Source of the DNA: Cryomorphaceae bacterium
Lineage (GTDB): Bacteria; Bacteroidota; Bacteroidia; Flavobacteriales; Schleiferiaceae
NCBI GenBank assembly: GCA_022565745.1
Contig: JAIUMB010000017.1
Coordinates: 1 to 21,835, forward strand
DNA length: 21,835 nt
Reading direction: 5' to 3'
The notes beneath the pieces were generated by a model. The model was not told where the DNA came from, made no database searches, and was given only the letters and a program-made list of their open reading frames with translations. The first letter of the stretch is position 1; each line of letters opens with the position of its first letter. Position numbers and translations under genes: made by a program. Shown piece by piece: positions 16,497 through 21,835 of the stretch.

Positions 16497-16516
16497 CAAA
16501 TATACGACACGTTGTC
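16497..16516 (-). promoter_or_regulatory. Candidate promoter region of the MbnP-like pair
   Basis: On the minus strand TATATTTG (16504-16497) is an exact -7 match, about 66 bases before the ATG at 16430. Directly upstream is the dyad GACA-cgt-TGTC (16506-16516), which would sit between the -7 and -33 positions and could be a repressor site. No clear -33 TTG is seen. The rest of the 134-base gap shows only weak A/T-rich dyads, e.g. AACATT...AATGTT near 16454-16476. Confidence 0.35.
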
Positions 16517-16564
16517 ATAGAATTGCAGTAACATTTATTACAATTGCGTGTAAGAGACATTCTT

Positions 16565-17317
16565 TTAGTTATCGTTGTTTTTGTTCACAGGCAGCTGTTC
16601 AATGGCTGCCATGATTTTTTCGAGGATAACTTGAGGTGAATCATCCTTAGAGTATTCTAATGGATCTTTAAACTTCATGCTCAAATCAACACCTCGTTTT
16701 TTTACCAGTAGACCTTTGCGGTCAAATGCTCGTCGGAAACCGTCAACAACGACGGGAATAACGATGGGATTATTGTTTCTTATCAATTGTGCTGTTCCTC
16801 TTCTTCCAATGGCATAAGGCCTGGTAGTGCCTTGAGGGAATGTGATTACCCAACCTGAATTTAAAGCCGTTTCAATTTTGCGAATATCGCCAGGGTCTAC
16901 TCCTCGATTAATCTCTTTCCCTGCTTCTCGCCAACTTCGTTTGATGGAGACACTACCAACGTAGGCAAATAGTTTAGGTAATAAGCCAGACTTCATGGTT
17001 TCTTGGGCTGCGATGAAGTATATATTAAGTGGAGGGTTGAGTAGAAACCAAATAAAGTTAATCCGGTTAAACACGCCCCATTTGGCACAACCAAATACGT
17101 GATACATGCAAGCCACGTCAGCAAAGTATGTTTGATGATTGCTTACAAAAATCACTTTTTGCTTTGGTAGATCCTTTAGCTTTTCAGCACCTTCTATAGA
17201 GGTTTTGTTGACCCAATTGAATCGATACCAGGTTATCAGTCCAAAATAAAAGATAATGAAGCGTTTGATTAATAGACTATTGCCAAACGCATCGTGTGTT
17301 TTAAACGGTAGACGCAT
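16565..17317 (-). CDS. 1-acyl-sn-glycerol-3-phosphate acyltransferase-like protein (PlsC family)
   Basis: This 250-residue membrane-associated acyltransferase probably acylates lysophosphatidic acid or another lysolipid. The catalytic block is SNHQTYFAD (59-67, H61 and D67 of the HX4D motif). The substrate-binding block is FPQGTTRPYA (160-169), where most PlsC proteins have FPEGTR; the FPQGTT form is, as I recall, frequent in Bacteroidota. IPVVVDGFRRAF (187-198) is the last conserved block, and a hydrophobic helix lies at about 19-33. It is 35 bases downstream of the Nudix gene, so it is probably co-transcribed, although an exact -7 box lies just before its start. Confidence 0.88.
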   Translation of the reverse strand: MRLPFKTHDAFGNSLLIKRFIIFYFGLITWYRFNWVNKTSIEGAEKLKDLPKQKVIFVSNHQTYFADVACMYHVFGCAKWGVFNRINFIWFLLNPPLNIYFIAAQETMKSGLLPKLFAYVGSVSIKRSWREAGKEINRGVDPGDIRKIETALNSGWVITFPQGTTRPYAIGRRGTAQLIRNNNPIVIPVVVDGFRRAFDRKGLLVKKRGVDLSMKFKDPLEYSKDDSPQVILEKIMAAIEQLPVNKNNDN

Positions 17318-17322
17318 GGGTG

Positions 17323-17330
17323 CAAAAGTA
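17323..17330 (-). promoter_or_regulatory. Candidate -7 box of the PlsC-like gene
   Basis: On the minus strand this is TACTTTTG, exact to TAnnTTTG, ending 5 bases before the ATG at 17317. Transcription from it would start almost on the ATG. No good -33 element is seen. Confidence 0.25.
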
Positions 17331-17352
17331 ATACATGTTGCGTAATTGCCAC

Positions 17353-17985
17353 TTATTTGTTGAAATCACCCATTTCCAGCAGTTCACTAATAATCATTGC
17401 GGTTGCCCCCCATACCGTTTTTGAATGTACGTGAAAGGCCGGGCACCTTAGCGTTTGGTCTTTAATGGTTATGTCTTTGTATGTTAAATTGTCTGGATGA
17501 CACAGCGATGCTAATTTAACGGTGATTAGTTCCGAAACTTCACTGGGGTTACCCTTGAAGTTTGGTGAACCGTGATACCACCCTACAAAAGGATAGACCA
17601 AAAAATTGCTGGGAGGAATGTATAGAGAACTCAATGAACCCAAATATTCAATGTTATTAGGGTTTGCCGCAACTTCTTCATGAGCTTCTCGAGTAGCCGT
17701 ATGAAAAAAGTCTGTATCGCTGGCTTCCTTTTTGCCTCCCGGAAAACTTATTTGTTTGCTGTGAACACCGTTGTAGGCAACACGTTCCATCAAAAGTGTG
17801 TTTGTGTTTTGTTCTTCGTCTTGAAACAAGAGGATAAGCACCGCGGCCTCTTTTGGATTAAGAGTTTTTAATGTTTGCTCATTGGGAAGCAATCTGTGCG
17901 GTGGAGAGTACTTTTTGTGTGCAGCTTCGCCCGGTAATTGTTGACTCAGTTGGTGCTTCCAAAAAATAATTTCCTCTTTTTGCAT
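17353..17985 (-). CDS. CoA pyrophosphatase-like Nudix hydrolase (NudL/UPF0035 type)
   Basis: This 210-residue Nudix enzyme is expected to split CoA or acyl-CoA into phosphopantetheine and 3',5'-ADP. LLMERVAYNGVHSKQISFPG (64-83) is the UPF0035 signature that precedes the Nudix box in CoA pyrophosphatases. The box runs from GGKKEASD to REAHEEVA (83-106), with E100, E103 and E104 as metal ligands. YPFVGWY and a C-terminal TVWGATAMII are also typical. I chose ATG 17985; an earlier in-frame ATG at 18048 would add 21 residues that do not fit the family and would cover the promoter box. It is divergent from oxyR. Confidence 0.88.
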   Translation of the reverse strand: MQKEEIIFWKHQLSQQLPGEAAHKKYSPPHRLLPNEQTLKTLNPKEAAVLILLFQDEEQNTNTLLMERVAYNGVHSKQISFPGGKKEASDTDFFHTATREAHEEVAANPNNIEYLGSLSSLYIPPSNFLVYPFVGWYHGSPNFKGNPSEVSELITVKLASLCHPDNLTYKDITIKDQTLRCPAFHVHSKTVWGATAMIISELLEMGDFNK

Positions 17986-18005
17986 GTTGTTAATTTGAAA
18001 CGAGA

Positions 18006-18013
18006 CAAAGGTA
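18006..18013 (-). promoter_or_regulatory. Candidate -7 box of the Nudix gene
   Basis: On the minus strand this is TACCTTTG, an exact TAnnTTTG match ending 20 bases before the ATG at 17985. No TTG was found at the usual -33 distance. Confidence 0.35.
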
Positions 18014-18072
18014 CATTGAGGTTGTTTTTCCTTGGTGATGTACAGCAAATATTTGATACATTTGACCCTTTA

Positions 18073-18098
18073 TTTGGTTTTGACCAAAAATATGTTTG
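18073..18098 (+). promoter_or_regulatory. oxyR promoter box with an inverted repeat
   Basis: TTTGGT (18073-18078) and ACCAAA (18083-18088) form a perfect 6-bp inverted repeat around TTTG. Immediately after it comes TATGTTTG (18091-18098), an exact -7 match about 66 bases before the oxyR ATG. LysR-type regulators commonly bind dyads in the divergent region beside their own gene, so this is a candidate autoregulatory site. The symmetry is seen; binding is inferred. Confidence 0.35.
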
Positions 18099-18164
18099 TA
18101 ACATAAAAGCCATTATTGTAATGGATAGAAGTTCATTCCTTCAACACTAGAAATCACTCATAAT

Positions 18165-19106
18165 ATGACCATCACTCAATTAGAATACATTGTAGCTGTA
18201 GATGACTTTAGACATTTTGGCAAAGCGGCTAAGCATTGCAAAGTGACGCAGCCGACTTTAAGTATGCAGATTAATAAACTTGAAGAAGCGTGGAATGTTC
18301 GCCTTTTTGACCGTGCACACAAACCCATATTACCCACCAAAACAGGTGAATGGGTTGTGGCTCAAGCAAGGATCGTGCTCAGGGAGGTTAAGAAAATGGA
18401 TGATTTTATTGAGTCCACCAAAGGGGTCTTTCAAGGCGTATTTAAAATTGGAGTAATTCCAACAATCAGTCCGTATTTGCTCCATAGAATCATCAAACCT
18501 TTTCAAGCACTCTACCCCGATGTGAAGTGCTTGTTTGAAGAGGCGACCACCGATACACTTTTGAGAAAGTTGCGGGAAGAACAAATTGATGTCGCGATAC
18601 TGGCCACTCCTTTAGGAGAGTTGGGGTTGGATGAAGAGCCTTTGTATTACGAACCATTTATAGCTTTTGTTCACCCGTCGCACCGCTTGTCAAAAGATGC
18701 ATTTATCCTTAACTCGGAATTGAATCCAAAAGACCTATTGTTGTTGTCAGAAGGGCATTGTTTTAGAAACTCAGTTCTCAATATGTGTCAATATGAAGAA
18801 GACGTCATTCACAACAATTTGTCTTTAGAAAGTGGAAGCTTCGAAACACTCATCAGGTTGGTCAAACAAGGCTTTGGAATGACATTACTGCCATATCTAG
18901 CAGTTATGGAATTGCATGAGAGTGATAAGAAGTGGACAAAACCTTTAGCCGAGCCAAGGCCAGTTCGAGAGATTGGTATGGTCTTCAAGCACGGTCATTT
19001 AAAAACAAACCTCATCAATGCATTAAAGCGTGTCGTGCAAAACAACGTCCCTGAAAAGCTTCTCAAAAACGAGGGTGTTGTTTTATCGCCCAAGAGAAAG
19101 GAATAA
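18165..19106 (+). CDS. oxyR: OxyR-type LysR-family peroxide sensor and transcription regulator
   Basis: This 313-residue DNA-binding regulator opens with the LysR winged helix-turn-helix (residues 1-60; FGKAAKHCKVTQPTLSMQIN is the recognition region). A linker helix and a two-lobed effector domain (from about 92, FKIGVIPTISPYLL) follow. The effector domain has EGHCFRNSVLNMC, with Cys at 199 and 208, the same spacing and numbering as the redox pair C199/C208 of E. coli OxyR. That makes this a peroxide sensor and not just another LysR protein. Oxidation to the disulfide should switch on antioxidant genes such as catalase or ahpC, none of which are in this window. The divergent neighbour is the Nudix gene. 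Confidence 0.92.
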   Translation: MTITQLEYIVAVDDFRHFGKAAKHCKVTQPTLSMQINKLEEAWNVRLFDRAHKPILPTKTGEWVVAQARIVLREVKKMDDFIESTKGVFQGVFKIGVIPTISPYLLHRIIKPFQALYPDVKCLFEEATTDTLLRKLREEQIDVAILATPLGELGLDEEPLYYEPFIAFVHPSHRLSKDAFILNSELNPKDLLLLSEGHCFRNSVLNMCQYEEDVIHNNLSLESGSFETLIRLVKQGFGMTLLPYLAVMELHESDKKWTKPLAEPRPVREIGMVFKHGHLKTNLINALKRVVQNNVPEKLLKNEGVVLSPKRKE

Positions 19107-19109
19107 AGA

Positions 19110-19156
19110 TGCGAACCAACGAAGGGTGTATAATGTCTTCCCTAAGTCGGTTCGCA
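19110..19156. terminator. Imperfect hairpin between the convergent oxyR and lipoprotein genes
   Basis: TGCGAACC (19110-19117) and GGTTCGCA (19149-19156) are perfect 8-base complements. A second short pair, AGGG (19123-19126) with CCCT (19040s series, 19140-19143), closes a 13-base loop, with an internal loop between the two helices. It fills the gap between the two stop codons. Neither side has a strong U-run, so it may be a weak two-way terminator or a copy of a dispersed intergenic repeat. Confidence 0.45.
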
Positions 19157-19175
19157 ATGACATTGTTTACGTCAC

Positions 19176-19676
19176 TTAGTCTTTTTCCGCGGAGAACTGA
19201 CCATCAATGACAATGTTCACTTCTTCTGTGCCGTCTGAATATTGAAAATTAACGGTAAACTCCCCATCAATTTGTTCTGATTGAACGTTGGTAATGGTTA
19301 CAGAACCCCCGTTACCAAAGAAGAGAAAATTGCCGTTACTCGCACTGGCATTTGTTTCGTCATCTTCTTGATCGGTTGCCGTTCCAATAGCCGTATATAT
19401 ACCTTCTTCAACCGGAGGGTTAAATAAGAAAGTAATGAATGGCCAATTGTTAAACGACACAAATAAAGTAATAGCAACATCGCCACTTACCGTTTCGTAA
19501 TAAGCAATTCCATTGATGTCTTCAGTAATGTCTCCGCTCACGGAGGCTTCAAATGTGCCAACACTCATTCCGTTGCCATTGCCATTACCGTTGCCGTTTT
19601 CGCCATCGTCATCATCGCTACAGGCAGTAAAAGTTAGAGCGCCGAACATCATCAATAAAGCTGAAAATCTCTTCAT
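19176..19676 (-). CDS. Short Asp-rich surface lipoprotein of unknown function
   Basis: This 166-residue lipoprotein (FTA-C, Cys 19) has SDDDDGEN after the Cys, fitting a surface-export signal, and then a low-complexity linker of alternating Asn-Gly encoded by hexamer repeats (about 19569-19600). The remainder (from about residue 38) is beta-rich and ends in GSVTITNVQSEQIDGEFTVN and a final strand with IDGQF. The pattern resembles small uncharacterised Bacteroidota lipoproteins of the DUF6252 kind, but I hold that loosely. Ligand and role are unknown. It converges on oxyR and is transcribed away from nqrA. Confidence 0.78.
   Translation of the reverse strand: MKRFSALLMMFGALTFTACSDDDDGENGNGNGNGNGMSVGTFEASVSGDITEDINGIAYYETVSGDVAITLFVSFNNWPFITFLFNPPVEEGIYTAIGTATDQEDDETNASASNGNFLFFGNGGSVTITNVQSEQIDGEFTVNFQYSDGTEEVNIVIDGQFSAEKD
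19569..19600 (-). repeat. Short hexamer repeat coding for Asn-Gly
   Basis: About five degenerate copies of a 6-base unit (AACGGC/AATGGC/AACGGT) code for (Asn-Gly)n between the lipoprotein anchor and the folded domain. Copy number could vary by slippage in steps of six bases, changing linker length without breaking the frame. Confidence 0.6.
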
Positions 19677-19705
19677 GTTTTATGTTTAAAAGGTTAATAA
19701 TATTG

Positions 19706-19713
19706 CAAATATA
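19706..19713 (-). promoter_or_regulatory. Candidate -7 box of the Asp-rich lipoprotein
   Basis: On the minus strand this is TATATTTG, exact to TAnnTTTG, ending 29 bases before the ATG at 19676. The nearest upstream TTG is 28 bases away, longer than usual. Confidence 0.3.
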
Positions 19714-19908
19714 CAAGCTAAATCTATTTGTTTTTTAATAACAACCTGAAAATTAGGGTTGAAAATTTTTTTTAATGCTTTATATGTGATTACGGAGGGG
19801 TGTTGTATTCATAATACCTTAATAATTAAAATTTTATACGGTTGTGTTTTTGGTAGTTTTTAACAGTTCTAAATAGCTATATAGGTCATTAATATTATTT
19901 CTGGTCAC

Positions 19909-19916
19909 TAATTTTG
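19909..19916 (+). promoter_or_regulatory. Candidate -7 box of the nqr operon
   Basis: TAATTTTG is an exact TAnnTTTG match ending 23 bases before the nqrA ATG. No good TTG at -33. The rest of the 263-base intergenic region (19677-19939) is A/T-rich; besides this box and that of the divergent lipoprotein I see nothing definite in it. Confidence 0.35.
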
Positions 19917-19939
19917 TCCACCAAAAATAAAAAGTCCCT

Positions 19940-21295
19940 ATGTCAAAAGACCTAAAGATTACTAAGGGTGTCAACATCCCGTTAAAGGGAAAAGCAGAGC
20001 AGTTGATTGGCAATGCCGACCAACCTAAAGTTTTTGCTGTTAAGCCTACAGATTTTGTTGGTTTGTTCCCGAAGTTGCACGTCAAAGAAGGTGCTGAGGT
20101 AAAAGCCGGAGATCCACTTATCTATTCAAAGGATGACAATCGAATCCAATGGGTAAGTCCAGTTAGTGGAGAAGTGGTGGAAATTGAGCGTGGCGACAAG
20201 CGCAAAATGTTGGCGGTTAAAATTCTTGCTGACAGCAGCATTACTTACAGAGAATTTCCTGTAGAGTCTCCTGCCGAAATGGCCAGAGAGGCTGTTGTAA
20301 AGCGACTATTAGACAGTGGTTGTTGGCCTTTCTTGCGTCAGCGTCCATACGGGACTATTGCATCACCTGATGATACGCCAAAGTCCATTTTTGTTTCGTG
20401 CATCAATACGGCACCATTATCAGCGGATCAAGACTTTGTTGTCCGTGGTCAAGAAGAAAACTTCCACACTGGTATTGAGGCTTTGAAAAAGCTTACCGAT
20501 GGTAAGGTACACTTGACGGTGACAGGAATGAGTACGCCATCTGATGTTTTTAAAAACACAAAAGGCGTAGAGATTCATAAAGTTAGTGGTCCGCACCCGG
20601 CAGGAAATGTAGGTGTTCACATTCACAACATTGATCCCATACTCAACAATAAGGACAAGGTTTGGTATTTAAATCCACAAGATGTGATCGTTATAGGTCG
20701 TCTATTCAAGGAGGGGAAATACGATCCTACTCGAGTAGTGGCATTGGCGGGACCAAAAGTGAAGAATCCTCGCTATTTTAAGGTGATGATAGGCGCACAA
20801 ATCACCCCTTATCTAGAAGGACAGGTTGAAGGCGACAACAATCGTTATATCAGTGGTGATGTATTGACGGGAACTAAAATCTCTAAGGACGGCTTTTTGG
20901 GCTTTTACGATGAAGAGATATGTGTCTTAGAAGAAGGCAATGAGCCTGAAATATTTGGCTGGATTAAGCCAGGTGGAAATAAATTTTCTATTTCCAGATC
21001 GCTATTTACTTGGGTGTTTCCAAAGAAAGAACTCAAGCTGGATACCAGTATGCACGGTGAAGAAAGAGCATTTGTTGTAACGGGAGAGTACGAAAGAGTA
21101 TTCCCCTTTGACATTTACCCTGTTCATTTGTTAAAATCCATCATGATTGAAGACATTGAGCAGATGGAGAAGCTAGGAATCTATGAGTTGGTTGAAGAGG
21201 ATATGGCGCTTTGTGAAGTTGTTTGTACATCGAAAATTCCCGTACAAGAAACCTTGCGCAAAGGCTTGGATTTGGCCAAACAAGAGTTGGGGTAA
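19940..21295 (+). CDS. nqrA: Na+-translocating NADH:quinone reductase subunit A
   Basis: This 451-residue subunit belongs to the Na+-NQR complex, which oxidises NADH, reduces ubiquinone or menaquinone and pumps Na+ outward. NqrA is the cytoplasmic subunit that contributes to quinone binding. LKITKGVNIPLKGKAEQ (5-21) is the typical NqrA start. The lipoyl-like barrel region follows (VKEGAEVKAGDPLIYSKDD then VSPVSGEVVEIERGDKR). Further conserved parts are FVVRGQEENFHTGIEALKKL, GPHPAGNVGVHIHNIDPI and, near the end, EDMALCEVVCTSKIPVQE. The length is normal for the family (about 450). nqrB follows after 35 bases, so this is the first gene of the nqr operon; the other subunits lie beyond the window. 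Confidence 0.96.
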   Translation: MSKDLKITKGVNIPLKGKAEQLIGNADQPKVFAVKPTDFVGLFPKLHVKEGAEVKAGDPLIYSKDDNRIQWVSPVSGEVVEIERGDKRKMLAVKILADSSITYREFPVESPAEMAREAVVKRLLDSGCWPFLRQRPYGTIASPDDTPKSIFVSCINTAPLSADQDFVVRGQEENFHTGIEALKKLTDGKVHLTVTGMSTPSDVFKNTKGVEIHKVSGPHPAGNVGVHIHNIDPILNNKDKVWYLNPQDVIVIGRLFKEGKYDPTRVVALAGPKVKNPRYFKVMIGAQITPYLEGQVEGDNNRYISGDVLTGTKISKDGFLGFYDEEICVLEEGNEPEIFGWIKPGGNKFSISRSLFTWVFPKKELKLDTSMHGEERAFVVTGEYERVFPFDIYPVHLLKSIMIEDIEQMEKLGIYELVEEDMALCEVVCTSKIPVQETLRKGLDLAKQELG

Positions 21296-21330
21296 TTTTG
21301 TTATAACAAGGAAGATTAATTGATTGCATT

Positions 21331-21835
21331 ATGAAGTTTTTACACAGTATTATCGACAAGGTAGAACCTAATTTTGAGGAAGGGGGTAAGTTTGAAAAAC
21401 TTTGGCCTCTTTTCGACGGTTTCAAAACCTTTGCTATGGTTCCTGGTCACACGGCACATACAGGTGCACACATTCGCGACGGGATCGACTTAAAACGCAC
21501 CATGTTTACCGTGATTGTTGCCCTTATTCCGGCTCTTATCTTCGGTATGTGGAACGTGGGATACCAACACTATTTGGCGCTTGGATTGGCTGATGAGATG
21601 TCTTTTGTCGACAACATTTTGTTTGGTGCCATAAAAGTAATTCCAATGGTGATTGTTTCTTATGGCGTCGGTTTGGCTATTGAGTTTGCTTTCTGTATTT
21701 ACAAAGGGCACCAAATCAACGAAGGATATCTGGTAACGGGTATGCTTATTCCATTGATTATGCCGGTTGATTTGCCATTGTGGATGTTGGCCATTTCCGT
21801 GGTATTTGCCGTCGTCATCGGTAAAGAAGTCTTTG
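21331..21835 (+). CDS. nqrB: Na+-translocating NADH:quinone reductase subunit B, 5' part only
   Basis: The frame opens with ATG at 21331 and runs off the window, giving 168 residues of a protein usually near 400. MKFLHSIIDKVEPNFEEGGK and PGHTAHTGAHIRDGIDLKRT are the NqrB N-terminus. Hydrophobic segments begin at about residues 57, 99 and 133, and YLVTGMLIPLIMPVDLPLWM (133-152), then VVIGKEVF, is a hallmark of the family. NqrB is the membrane subunit that carries a covalent FMN on a Thr and riboflavin, and forms part of the Na+ path. The FMN-attachment Thr lies beyond the window and cannot be checked. Confidence 0.95.
   Translation, partial: MKFLHSIIDKVEPNFEEGGKFEKLWPLFDGFKTFAMVPGHTAHTGAHIRDGIDLKRTMFTVIVALIPALIFGMWNVGYQHYLALGLADEMSFVDNILFGAIKVIPMVIVSYGVGLAIEFAFCIYKGHQINEGYLVTGMLIPLIMPVDLPLWMLAISVVFAVVIGKEVF

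Noticed and set aside
1..21835. Mobile element, CRISPR, prophage or defence system
   Set aside because: I found no transposase, integrase, spaced direct repeats, phage structural gene or known defence gene, and no abrupt change in base composition by eye.

Overview
The window looks like ordinary chromosome from a free-living, probably marine member of the Bacteroidota, most likely Flavobacteriales. The grounds are: lipoproteins whose Cys is followed by Ser/Asp runs (CSSDDDD, CSDDDD); Bacteroidota-type -7 promoter boxes (TAnnTTTG) in front of most transcription units; few Shine-Dalgarno sequences; family-typical proteins (S9 DPP-IV peptidase, LuxE-like acyltransferase, MbnP-like lipoproteins, PlsC with an FPQGTT motif); and the start of a Na+-translocating NQR operon. 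Genus cannot be read from the sequence. There are no tRNA or rRNA genes, transposons, CRISPR arrays or prophage genes, and no gene-free stretch over 300 bases.

Layout. Positions 1-11075 hold ten closely packed minus-strand genes. In transcription order they are a baeRF3 release-factor-like protein, a DUF456 membrane protein (1-base overlap), a coiled-coil lipoprotein, a TIGR01777 epimerase, a ChaN/Tiki-like protein, a Nif3-like metal-binding protein, a coiled-coil 'zinc ribbon' protein that has lost its cysteines, a secreted TPR-like protein, a KefB-type cation/H+ antiporter and a DPP-IV peptidase cut by the window edge. A terminator-like hairpin inside the TPR-like gene's signal-peptide codons may divide this run. 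Positions 11288-14757 alternate strands: a UMF1-type transporter (+), a small lipoprotein (-), then a LuxE-like acyltransferase and an RluA-type pseudouridine synthase (+). The start codons of the lipoprotein and the acyltransferase are separated by one base.

Positions 14792-17985 are minus strand: two adjacent MbnP-like lipoprotein genes, then a PlsC-type acyltransferase preceded by a CoA-pyrophosphatase-like Nudix gene. The Nudix gene is divergent from oxyR (+), whose product keeps the peroxide-sensing pair C199/C208. A short Asp-rich lipoprotein (-) follows, then nqrA and the start of nqrB (+).

I see no convincing undescribed multi-gene system. The best leads are the cysteine-free zinc ribbon, the hairpin inside the signal-peptide codons, the back-to-back divergent starts, the baeRF3-DUF456 coupling and the MbnP pair without its usual redox partners. 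All functions are inferred from remembered family motifs, without database searches.
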